Assembly: GCA_963710355.1 (NCBI GenBank) | Contig: CAVPZU010000001.1 | Coordinates: 310,001-374,000 of the forward strand | Reading direction: 5' to 3' | Source: Fen-1359 sp963710355 | GTDB taxonomy: Bacteria; Planctomycetota; Phycisphaerae; Sedimentisphaerales; Anaerobacaceae | DNA: 64,000 nucleotides | Shown: positions 50,090-57,660 of the stretch, in pieces | Numbering within the stretch: the first letter of the stretch is position 1 | Layout of the letters: each line of letters opens with the position of its first letter | Program-made: the position numbers and the translations under genes | Notes under the pieces: generated by a model | What the model was told of the DNA's origin: nothing | Databases searched by the model: none | Seen by the model: the letters and a program-made list of their open reading frames with translations, nothing else

Positions 50090-51712
50090 ATGAATCAAAG
50101 TATCCATTTGACCAGAAAAGAATATCTTGTTCTCTGCGGACTTTTGGCGATTAGTATTGTCAATGCCTTCTGGATGCTGTCGACAAAAACACTGGATAAT
50201 CATGAGTGCTTTGTGTCCGTAACGGCCCGTGAGATGCTTGAAAACAATAACTGGGCTCTGCCGACAATGAATGGAGAGCCTCGAATAAATAAGACGCCTC
50301 TGTCTTACTGGCTTGTAGCGGGTCTTGGAAGGTTGACAGGCTGCATAAATGAATTTACAACGAGATTGCCGAGCGCCGTCTTTGCCGTTCTTTCGGCAGT
50401 TGCAGTTTTCTATTTTGTAAATCTATGGCTTGGATTTCGGATTGCGGCAATCAGCGCCGCTGTCTGGTCAACTTCGCTGGCTTACAGTCGCTGCTCACAT
50501 ATCGGCAGGCCCGATATGGCCGTTTCGTTTTTCATTACCCTTTGCCTTTTAAGTTTCTACGCAGCGGTGAAAAGCGAAACCCGTAGTAAGCAGATTATTT
50601 ATGCCTTGATTTTCTGGGTAAGTTTCGGCCTTGGGAATCTGGCCAAAGGGCCGGCCCCCGTGCCGCTTGTGCTGCTTCCGGTCTTTTTCTTTATACTTGT
50701 TGGCCGCAAATGGTCGGTATTGCCCAAGATGATGCCGATTGTGGGGGTTATTATTTTCCTTGCGATTCTGCTGCCTTGGCCACTCATTGTTGCTTATAAA
50801 GTCAATTGGAATCTGGTAATCTGGAAAAAAGAATTTATAGACCGTTTTTTCGGTGAATATGCGCCGGGGCGATATCCGTTCTTTTTCTATTTTTTGATAA
50901 TGTTCAGGTATATAGCGCCATGGTTTATTTTCCTTCCTATCGCATTGGTAGCTCCCTTCTACAAAGTCTGGGCTGAAAAAAGAGATGTGATGAAATATTT
51001 GTGGCTGTGGTTTGTTGTGAATATTATTTTTCTGACAATTGATGTTGGCAAGAGGCAGCATTATATCCTGCCTTTGATGCCGGCAATGGCCATCCTTATC
51101 GGCGTTTTACTTGACGATATGGTTTTTTGCAGACGTGGATTCACCGCAGATTTTGTCCGGCGATTGGGGAAAACGCATATATATATATTTATTGTTTCCA
51201 TTGTCGGCGGCGTTGTTTCCACCGCAGTATTCTGGCCTCAATTCCTGCCGGGCGTAATAGTCTTTTGTTTATTTGCTGCTGTGATGACAGCCGCTATTGT
51301 CCTGTTATTTTACAAGGGAAGACTGCAGACAGCTCTTGTTGCCTGTTTTGTTTTTGTCGGCATCGCTTTTATGGTTTATGTCGCATTTGATGCGGTGAAT
51401 GTCGACCAGGAACGTGAAGTCAAGGAATTTTCCCTTCTAATCTCTGCCAGAGTGCCGAAAACTGAGAGGCTGGTGGCTTACAAAAATATCTCAGAGACAT
51501 TCGTGCATTATTTCGGCAGGACGGTGCCGAAAATAAAGGATATACAGGAGCTTTATCAACGTTATCAGCAGGGCGACTGGGTTGTGGCAACATCAGAACG
51601 TGTTGAGATTTTGGAAAAGGACGGCCGTTTTGAGCAGGCACACTACAAGCCGTGGCAGTCTGATTTACGAGGAGATGCAGCCGGCAGGTTGTTTCACAAA
51701 TCGGACAACTGA
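50090..51712 (+). CDS. ArnT-like (PMT_2) lipid-linked sugar transferase
   Basis: A 540-residue GT-C glycosyltransferase with about 10-12 membrane helices. The first periplasmic loop has the acidic D-x-E site in STKTLDNHECFVSVTAREMLENNNWALP and the PRINKTPLSYWL motif typical of PMT_2/ArnT-like enzymes, which move a sugar from undecaprenyl phosphate to lipid A or protein. ATG 50090 lies behind AGAAGGGAA; ATG 50051 overlaps the previous stop and is an alternative. It pairs with the LAB_N protein just upstream and, on the other strand, a GT2 and a YdjC deacetylase. Confidence 0.82.
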   Translation: MNQSIHLTRKEYLVLCGLLAISIVNAFWMLSTKTLDNHECFVSVTAREMLENNNWALPTMNGEPRINKTPLSYWLVAGLGRLTGCINEFTTRLPSAVFAVLSAVAVFYFVNLWLGFRIAAISAAVWSTSLAYSRCSHIGRPDMAVSFFITLCLLSFYAAVKSETRSKQIIYALIFWVSFGLGNLAKGPAPVPLVLLPVFFFILVGRKWSVLPKMMPIVGVIIFLAILLPWPLIVAYKVNWNLVIWKKEFIDRFFGEYAPGRYPFFFYFLIMFRYIAPWFIFLPIALVAPFYKVWAEKRDVMKYLWLWFVVNIIFLTIDVGKRQHYILPLMPAMAILIGVLLDDMVFCRRGFTADFVRRLGKTHIYIFIVSIVGGVVSTAVFWPQFLPGVIVFCLFAAVMTAAIVLLFYKGRLQTALVACFVFVGIAFMVYVAFDAVNVDQEREVKEFSLLISARVPKTERLVAYKNISETFVHYFGRTVPKIKDIQELYQRYQQGDWVVATSERVEILEKDGRFEQAHYKPWQSDLRGDAAGRLFHKSDN

Positions 51713-51771
51713 TATGATTCGACTTTGCTCACCACTTGCAGGTTGTTGAAATTGCAGTCTGCAAAAAGGAG

Positions 51772-52320
51772 TTATTTTGTCAGATTGCTGATGGAAGATA
51801 TTTCTTCGTTGGTCAATTCGCGGTCGCCGACGATTTTTTTGACAGTCCTGATGGTTTCTTCGACAGAATAACCTTTGTTTTTTTCCAGCCAGACTGCAAC
51901 GAGCATAGCAACCCTTTTATCGTCTCCGCTGCCGTGCAGAAGGACAGGCAGATTTTTTTTATCAGCCATTATTGAAAGAAAGCCATCCTGCATCTGGTTG
52001 TTGGGAGAATAGTTGCTTTTCTCGATTGGCATTTCAATATAATTAAGGCCGTTATTTCTTGATGCTACTATTTCTTCACTGTACCAGTTTTGGTCTCTAT
52101 GCTCTGTAATCGGACGAATGTTGACAATAGTTGCAATGTGATACTTATAACGCAACCTTGTATAATCCATTCCCCGGGGCTGACCGCTTGCATAAAGCAC
52201 TCCCGGTTCTATGGTGCAGAAGCCCTTTATATGGAAGTGCTTGACCATCAGGTATACTCCTGCAGCAATCAGCAAAATGATAAAAATCTTTTTGGCAATA
52301 GTCGGTTTTTTCTTACTCAT
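51772..52320 (-). CDS. Membrane-anchored phosphatase-like protein, Cys lost
   Basis: A 182-residue protein: a short basic N-terminus, one membrane helix (KKIFIILLIAAGVYLMVKHF), and a dual-specificity/tyrosine phosphatase-like domain recognisable by GVLYASGQPRGMDYTRLRYKYHIATIVNIRP. At the P-loop, where H-C-x-x-G-x-x-R is expected, it reads LLHGSGDDKRVAML, so the catalytic Cys is replaced by Gly while the Arg is kept. It may bind phosphate without hydrolysis or act by another route. ATG 52320 overlaps the end of the GT2 gene upstream, so it is coupled to it. Confidence 0.72.
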   Translation of the reverse strand: MSKKKPTIAKKIFIILLIAAGVYLMVKHFHIKGFCTIEPGVLYASGQPRGMDYTRLRYKYHIATIVNIRPITEHRDQNWYSEEIVASRNNGLNYIEMPIEKSNYSPNNQMQDGFLSIMADKKNLPVLLHGSGDDKRVAMLVAVWLEKNKGYSVEETIRTVKKIVGDRELTNEEISSISNLTK

Positions 52321-53320
52321 TCTTTTTTTCAGATACAAGATTTTCTTTATTATATATTTTGCGAACCGAATATATCTTTTTGTTTGTGGCCTCAAAATAA
52401 ACCCTGCTTGTCATTTCACCGAGCAGGCCGGTAGAGATAAATATAAGTCCTGTGATAAAAAGCAGACCGGCTATACCTGCCAGAGGGCCATGTGCAACAA
52501 GGATGGGAACATTGTAGGCGAATTTGTCATAAAGTATATAACCGCTTAAGAGCATAGCTGCGAGGATGCAGTACAGGGCAAGTTTGCCGAAAAAATGAAG
52601 TGGTCGCGTGAGATATTCGAGCAGGAATCTGATGGTAATCAGGTCGAAGGCGACACGAAATGTCCTTGAAATGCCATAGTTGCTTGACCCTTTGGGACGG
52701 ACGATATTTGCGATGGGTATCTCTGTGATTTTAGCCCCGCTTCGGGATAGTAGTGCCGGTATGAATCTGTGCATTTCGCCGTAAAGGTTCAGCTCCCCAA
52801 GGCAGTCGCGTTTGAAGGCCTTGAACGTCGTGCCGAAGTCGTGGATGTTCACGCCGCTGATTTTAGAGGCAATCCAGTTGGCGGTTCTGGATGGGATTTT
52901 TCGCATAATGAGATTATCGACCCTGTGTTTTCGCCACCCGCTGACCACATCGAAGCCTTCATTTATTTTTTCAAGAAATTTCGGTATCTCTTCCGGCTGG
53001 TGCTGCAGGTCGCCATCCATACTTATAATAATCTGTCCCCTCGCATTGTCGAAGCCGGCGGCCAGGGCTGCGGTCTGCCCAAAATTGCGCCGAAGCTCAA
53101 CGATAACAACCTTCTCATCGCCAAGAGCGATTTCTTTTAGCAGTTGAAGTGTGTTGTCCTCGCTTCCGTCATTTACGAAAACAAGCTCGTAATCCGCCAG
53201 CGGCGGACTGCAGGCGGACATCACTTTTGTCAGCCGCTCGTATAGCTCGTTCACGACTTCCGCCTCGTTATAAAGAGGGACAACGACCGAGCAATCTATG
53301 TTAATTTTATAATTGTCCAT
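52313..53320 (-). CDS. Family 2 glycosyltransferase, ArnC/DPM1-like
   Basis: A 335-residue GT-A enzyme that probably makes an undecaprenyl-phosphate sugar: CSVVVPLYNEAEVV, the DxD-like SMDGDLQHQPEEIP, and NFGQTAALAAGFDNARG, followed by two C-terminal membrane helices (about residues 235-260 and 275-300). The arrangement matches DPM1/ArnC/GtrB-type enzymes that charge undecaprenyl phosphate on the cytoplasmic face. Family 1 palindrome sequence at 53193-53207 is read in frame as CSPPLAD. Its ATG overlaps the YdjC gene's 3' end (14 bases), and the phosphatase-like gene overlaps its own 3' end. Confidence 0.9.
   Translation of the reverse strand: MDNYKINIDCSVVVPLYNEAEVVNELYERLTKVMSACSPPLADYELVFVNDGSEDNTLQLLKEIALGDEKVVIVELRRNFGQTAALAAGFDNARGQIIISMDGDLQHQPEEIPKFLEKINEGFDVVSGWRKHRVDNLIMRKIPSRTANWIASKISGVNIHDFGTTFKAFKRDCLGELNLYGEMHRFIPALLSRSGAKITEIPIANIVRPKGSSNYGISRTFRVAFDLITIRFLLEYLTRPLHFFGKLALYCILAAMLLSGYILYDKFAYNVPILVAHGPLAGIAGLLFITGLIFISTGLLGEMTSRVYFEATNKKIYSVRKIYNKENLVSEKKNE
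53193..53207. repeat. Palindrome family 1 copy inside the GT2 gene
   Basis: TCCGCCAGCGGCGGA, translated in frame as SPPLAD; a further CAGGCGGA half-palindrome follows. Confidence 0.6.
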
Positions 53321-54182
53321 AATGTATCAATTTTACACCGGCGTCCTGCAGAAACTTCCTGACTTCTTTGCTGCATAGCGTATCAAATTCCAGTCTTCGC
53401 TGCTCAACAAGTCTTGTTTTGAATTTTTCTAAGCCATCTATATAGCCCGGATGTGTCATTACTTCCGCCCCCGCTGCTGTCTTGCGACAGCAAGACGCGG
53501 GGGTTGATAATTCTGAAGATAGAGCCTTAAAGAAGTTTATATCAATTTTTCCGGTATGTGCAATACCGTAAGTGGCTTTGGTTTTCAGAAATTTCGGATT
53601 CTGCAAACGGTTTATTCGAGCCATCATACGGACAAATCTTGTTCTTTTTGGCCCATCTTTGTCGGCCGGAGGCCAGGGAGGGTAAAAAACCTTTGTCGGC
53701 TCGTAGGTGAAACGAATGGAATTGATGTTAAACTGCTTGGCGAGGCTGCAAACGATTTTGTATATGGCGGGGAAACTATGGATGTGCTTATGTGAATCTA
53801 AATGTGTCGGCTGCACGCCTCTGTCAATTGCCCATTGTATCTGTGCGGCAAGTTCGGCTCTTATGGCAGCCCTGAACTTGGAGGAGACAAGAGATTTCCA
53901 GGCAAGCTTGTTGGCAGAGTATGCAAATTCGCCGTTTGTATTGGCGAGCATTCTTACGAGCGGCGCATTTGAAAGCGGCTGACCTTGCGTAAGGTTAAGA
54001 TGAATCCCTACGCCGAGCGTTGGAAGCTGCTTTGCAATTTTGATTGCCTCTTCCGCTGACGGCATATTTGTCATAAGGGTTGTGCTTGTGAGGATGCCGT
54101 TTTTATGAGCCTCTGCGATAGCCTTGTTGACGCCTTCGCACAGGCCGAAATCGTCGGCGTTAATTATTAAAAGAGTGTCCAT
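53307..54182 (-). CDS. YdjC/ChbG-family carbohydrate deacetylase
   Basis: A 291-residue YdjC-like deacetylase. The metal/active site reads INADDFGLCEGVN (D10, D11), and the His-rich THLDSHKHIHSFP supplies the other ligands; GVGIHLNLTQGQPL is also typical. YdjC proteins remove acetyl groups from N-acetylated sugars; relatives include ChbG and hopanoid HpnK. Next to a GT2 and opposite an ArnT-like gene, it probably deacetylates a lipid-linked sugar, the step ArnD performs in other bacteria. A family 2 palindrome (53468-53503) adds about 12 residues (STPASCCRKTAAGA) before the conserved EVMTHPG. Confidence 0.85.
   Translation of the reverse strand: MDTLLIINADDFGLCEGVNKAIAEAHKNGILTSTTLMTNMPSAEEAIKIAKQLPTLGVGIHLNLTQGQPLSNAPLVRMLANTNGEFAYSANKLAWKSLVSSKFRAAIRAELAAQIQWAIDRGVQPTHLDSHKHIHSFPAIYKIVCSLAKQFNINSIRFTYEPTKVFYPPWPPADKDGPKRTRFVRMMARINRLQNPKFLKTKATYGIAHTGKIDINFFKALSSELSTPASCCRKTAAGAEVMTHPGYIDGLEKFKTRLVEQRRLEFDTLCSKEVRKFLQDAGVKLIHYGQL
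53468..53503. repeat. Palindrome family 2 copy inside the YdjC gene
   Basis: Begins CCCCCGCTGCTGTCTTGCG and closes with GACGCGGGGG; it is translated in frame before the EVMTHPG motif. Confidence 0.75.
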
Positions 54183-54408
54183 TTTGGATTAGTGTAAATG
54201 TTCAGGCCGTTTGCGTCAAGCGTTGTGCGTAATGCGAAAAAATTAACCACTTTTGCTTATAGGACAGGAAAATTACCGGAAAACCAAATCGATATACACA
54301 AGACCGATAACTGAATTGAACCACAAAGGCACAGCCTGCCCTGAGCAAGGTCGAAGGGAGATCACAGAGAAAGCCAGATAATTTGGCAAGCGAGGTTTAA
54401 AAGGATTT

Positions 54409-54442
54409 GCCCCGACAAGCACTTTTGGATGCTTGTCGGGGC
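54409..54442 (-). terminator. Terminal hairpin of tracrRNA
   Basis: A perfect 12-bp stem GCCCCGACAAGC / GCTTGTCGGGGC with a 10-base loop, followed on the minus strand by AAATCCTTTT. Ends the tracrRNA and forms its last Cas9-contact stem-loop. Confidence 0.8.
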
Positions 54443-54477
54443 AGTGCCTGCGGCAAACCGCCAAAGGCGGTTGCCTT

Positions 54478-54512
54478 GTTATGACAAGCCGCAGACACAG
54501 ATCAGTTACAAT
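54478..54512 (-). repeat. Anti-repeat (degenerate CRISPR repeat copy)
   Basis: A 35-base degenerate copy of the array repeat, about 4.4 kb from the array, inside the tracrRNA. Its outer 20 bases (54493-54512, CAGACACAGATCAGTTACAA side) differ from the repeat by one base. Confidence 0.92.
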
Positions 54513-54515
54513 CTA

Positions 54516-54544
54516 TTGACAAATATACAAACCTATTTTAGAAT
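54516..54544 (+). promoter_or_regulatory. cas9 promoter
   Basis: TTGACA (54516-54521), exactly 17 bases, TAGAAT (54539-54544); predicted start near 54551, 24 bases before the cas9 ATG with GGAGG at 54562-54566 between. Confidence 0.72.
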
Positions 54545-54549
54545 GTCAA
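54522..54549 (-). promoter_or_regulatory. tracrRNA promoter
   Basis: On the minus strand TTGACA (54549-54544), 16 bases, TATATT (54527-54522); predicted start near 54515, right at the anti-repeat. It overlaps the cas9 promoter completely. Confidence 0.75.
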
Positions 54550-54574
54550 CAAAATTTTTCTGGAGGATAAAGAA

Positions 54575-57500
54575 ATGACTTCTTACACACTCGGCTTGGA
54601 TATTGGGTCAAACAGCATCGGCTGGGCACTTCTGAATACCAATAAAAAACCATCAATAGTTGATTTAGGAGTTCGCGTTTTCCCAGAGGGCGTTGACAGA
54701 GATACCAAAGGTCTCGAAAAATCAAAGAATGCTACTCGCAGAGAAGCAAGAGGTGCAAGACGAAGCCACCAAAGACGAAATCTGCGAAAACAACGTTTAT
54801 TAAAAACTCTGCAAATAGCAGGATTGCTGCCGCAAAATGAATCTGAATTAATGTCGCTATTTCAAAACAATCCCTATCAACTGCGTAAAACAGGACTAGA
54901 TAACAAAGTTAAATCTTATGAGTTCGGCAGGGTATTGTATCACTTAAGCCAGCGCAGAGGATTCAAGAGCAATCGCAAAAGCGGAGATTCAAAAGATGAC
55001 GGAAAGGTCAAGAAAGAGGCTGGTGAGCTGCAAAAAAAGATAGATGAAAAAGGATGTCGAACAATTGGAGAATATTTTGCCAGTCTGAATCCTGAAGAGC
55101 AACGAATTCGAGCCAGATATACTTTTCGTTTGATGTACGAAAAAGAGTTAGATTTGCTATGGGACAAACAAAAAGAATATTATCCCGCTATATTAACCGA
55201 TGATTTGCTAAAGAAAATACGAGATGAGATTATATTTTTTCAAAGACCGATGAGATGGGATACGGAGACAATCGGTAACTGTCAACTTGAGCCAGGAGAA
55301 AAACGATGCCCAAGAGGAGATTGGTATGCGAGGAGATTTCGATTATTACAGGATATCAATAATCTGAAAATTCAAAATCCTGATGGAAAAGAAAATAAGC
55401 TAACCGATGACCAGCGAAAGATTGTTTTGGGCACTCTTGAACAAAAGGAAAAAATGATCTTCGAAGACATTCGGAAAAAATTAGGTCTCATAGAAACACA
55501 AAGATTTAATGCCGAGTATAGAATAGGACCAAAAGGCAAGAGAGTTGAATCTTTCAAGGGCGATGAGTTTGCAGCAAAAATGAGAAGTAAAAACGCATTT
55601 GGGGCAAAAGTATGGGACGCAATGGACGAGCAGGAGAAAATAAAACTTAACGATGCCTTTGTGGAACTTGAAGACGACCAGATTGCCGAAAAACTCAAGT
55701 CACAATATGGCTTGAATAAAGACCAGATTGATACTGCAATGAAGGTATCTTTGCCGCAAAAGTATATGAGCTTTTCGCGTAAGGCGATTTTGAAGATTCT
55801 TCCTTTTATGGAACAGGGATATTTAACTTCTGAAGCGATTGAAAAGGCAGGCTACAATCGCGACGAAGGTGGAAATTTTGCCACAATAGACCAACTACCA
55901 TTGCCGGTTGATTTAAGAAACCCGATAGTCCAGAAGGGATTATTTGAAGTTCGCAAGGTCGTAAACGCAATAATTCGCGAATATGGGAAACCGGCAAAAA
56001 TAATTGTCGAAATGGCGAGGGATGTACAGGGCAGCAGCCGACAAAGAGAAGAAATGCACTGGAAGATGCTGGAAAACGAAAAGAGAAATAAAGAAGTAAG
56101 AGAAAAACTGATAAACGACATAACAATTGCAAGGCCGAGTCGTGATGACATTATAAAGTATAAACTTTGGGAAGAATGCGTCAGGCAATGCCCTTATACA
56201 GGAAGAAGCATTTCACAAACAGCATTGTTCGGACCAAATCCTGAATTTCAAATTGAGCATATTCTGCCTTATGACCGTTCACTGGATGATAGTTTTATGA
56301 ACAAGACGCTTTGCGAAGTACACGAAAATATTCATGTTAAGAAGGGACAGACACCTTACGAGGCTTACAGTCACGACCCCGAAAAGTACGAACAGATAAA
56401 ACAACGAATAGCTTCTTTACCTTACCCAAAAAGGCGAAAATTTACTCAAGAAGAAATTGAACTTGATGAGCATATAAAACGAGAATTAAACGACACAAGA
56501 TACATCTGCAGAGAGGTGGTCGGTTATCTCAAACAGATTGGCATATATGTGCGAGGCAGCAGGGGCAAGATTACCAATGAATTGCGACACCAGTGGGGAT
56601 TAGATGGTATTTTTGATGAGCTTGGAGCCGAGCGTAACGAAGACCATCGACGCCACGCAGTAGATGCAGTTGTAGTCGGAGTTACTGAAAATGAACATTT
56701 ACATAAACTTGCCAAAAGCAAATATGCTGTTGCGGGTCAATCTTTCGAACAGCCCTGGCCTGATTTCAGAGAAGAAGTGAAAGAAAAGGTAAAACATTTA
56801 AACGTTTCACACAGAGTATGCAGGAAAATTTCCGGACAATTACATGAAGAAACTGCTTATGGTCCAACCGGAAGAAAAGATACGCAGGGACAGGATATAT
56901 TTGTATATCGTAAAAAACTTGAAGATTTGACATTGCCGATGATTGAAAAAATCGTTGACAGAACTGTTAGAGAAATCGTGAAAGCAAGACTTGTGGAAAA
57001 AGGAATTAATACAGCTGGAAACGACAGGAAAATACCAAAAGAGGTATGGAAAGAACCGCTGTATATGAAAAACACCAAAAGCAGCAAAAAGGTCATGATT
57101 AAGAAGGTTAGAATTTATGATGTCTTCAACAATATGATTCTTCTCAGTGATAAAGACGGCAAGCCATATAGAGCAATTGCGACAGGAAGCAATCATCATA
57201 TAGAGATATTTGAATACAAAGACAAAAGGGGCAAAACAAAAAGAGACGGCAGGGTTATCTGTATGTTCGATGCGGTGCATAGAAGTCAACAGGGGGAACC
57301 AGTCGTCAAAAGAGATTATGGTGACGGCAAAAAATTCGTCTGCTCGCTGGCAATAAACGAAATGTTTATGCTGGATAGAAACAACGGAAATATGGAGCTT
57401 CATAGGGTACAAAAAATAACTCAATCAGGGAATAACCAAAGCATAATTTTCAGACCCCATATATTTTCAGGAAAATTGAGCGATACTGATAAGCCTCCAC

Positions 57501-57586
57501 TCATACAACGAAGAAGCCCAAACACTTTGAAAGGACACAAGGTTACAGTTGATCCTCTCGGTCGGATTTGGCTGACAAATGATTAA
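54575..57586 (+). CDS. cas9: Cas9, type II-C, compact
   Basis: A 1003-residue RNA-guided nuclease. RuvC-I LGLDIGSNSIGWALL (D9); Arg-rich bridge helix (about residues 49-80, NATRREARGARRSHQRRNLRKQ); REC lobe; RuvC-II KIIVEMARD (E479); HNH domain FQIEHILPYDRS with H562 and N585; RuvC-III DHRRHAVDAVVVG (H694, D697); C-terminal WED/PAM-interacting part. All catalytic residues are in place. At about 1000 residues it is near the lower end of II-C enzymes (the CjCas9/NmeCas9 size class). It begins the cas operon behind GGAGG; cas1 and cas2 follow, with no csn2 or cas4, which fits II-C. The PAM cannot be read from sequence. Confidence 0.97.
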   Translation: MTSYTLGLDIGSNSIGWALLNTNKKPSIVDLGVRVFPEGVDRDTKGLEKSKNATRREARGARRSHQRRNLRKQRLLKTLQIAGLLPQNESELMSLFQNNPYQLRKTGLDNKVKSYEFGRVLYHLSQRRGFKSNRKSGDSKDDGKVKKEAGELQKKIDEKGCRTIGEYFASLNPEEQRIRARYTFRLMYEKELDLLWDKQKEYYPAILTDDLLKKIRDEIIFFQRPMRWDTETIGNCQLEPGEKRCPRGDWYARRFRLLQDINNLKIQNPDGKENKLTDDQRKIVLGTLEQKEKMIFEDIRKKLGLIETQRFNAEYRIGPKGKRVESFKGDEFAAKMRSKNAFGAKVWDAMDEQEKIKLNDAFVELEDDQIAEKLKSQYGLNKDQIDTAMKVSLPQKYMSFSRKAILKILPFMEQGYLTSEAIEKAGYNRDEGGNFATIDQLPLPVDLRNPIVQKGLFEVRKVVNAIIREYGKPAKIIVEMARDVQGSSRQREEMHWKMLENEKRNKEVREKLINDITIARPSRDDIIKYKLWEECVRQCPYTGRSISQTALFGPNPEFQIEHILPYDRSLDDSFMNKTLCEVHENIHVKKGQTPYEAYSHDPEKYEQIKQRIASLPYPKRRKFTQEEIELDEHIKRELNDTRYICREVVGYLKQIGIYVRGSRGKITNELRHQWGLDGIFDELGAERNEDHRRHAVDAVVVGVTENEHLHKLAKSKYAVAGQSFEQPWPDFREEVKEKVKHLNVSHRVCRKISGQLHEETAYGPTGRKDTQGQDIFVYRKKLEDLTLPMIEKIVDRTVREIVKARLVEKGINTAGNDRKIPKEVWKEPLYMKNTKSSKKVMIKKVRIYDVFNNMILLSDKDGKPYRAIATGSNHHIEIFEYKDKRGKTKRDGRVICMFDAVHRSQQGEPVVKRDYGDGKKFVCSLAINEMFMLDRNNGNMELHRVQKITQSGNNQSIIFRPHIFSGKLSDTDKPPLIQRRSPNTLKGHKVTVDPLGRIWLTND

Positions 57587-57660
57587 ATTATCTATCCAAA
57601 GTTGCCCTTAATAATTGCCGATAAGAAGATGTCAATCTACGGCAAGTCGAGGGCGGCGAT
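57587..57660 (+). other. cas9-cas1 gap
   Basis: 74 bases with no anti-repeat or hairpin of note; GGGCGGCG precedes the cas1 start. Same-strand spacing suggests one transcript. Confidence 0.4.

Larger units (their letters stand above)
54400..54515 (-). ncRNA. tracrRNA of the type II-C CRISPR system
   Basis: Read on the minus strand: an anti-repeat (54512-54478) starting ATTGTAACTGATCTG, then AAGGC, a hairpin built on AACCGCC-TTT-GGCGGTT (54475-54452, one bulge), then GCCGCAGGCACT, and a 12-bp stem GCCCCGACAAGC with 10-base loop (54442-54409) followed by AAATCCTTTT. The anti-repeat matches the array repeat at 29 of 36 positions; three of the differences become G-U pairs with crRNA and the rest cluster as a bulge between an 8-bp and a 21-bp stem. 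The architecture parallels the Neisseria meningitidis tracrRNA (AAGGC, GCCGCA, CUGCCCC stem). It guides crRNA processing and loads Cas9. Confidence 0.9.

Noticed and set aside
54183..54400. Extra cas gene (csn2 or cas4) or a second anti-repeat upstream of the tracrRNA
   Set aside because: No coding potential or repeat match found; the set cas9-cas1-cas2 alone fits II-C.
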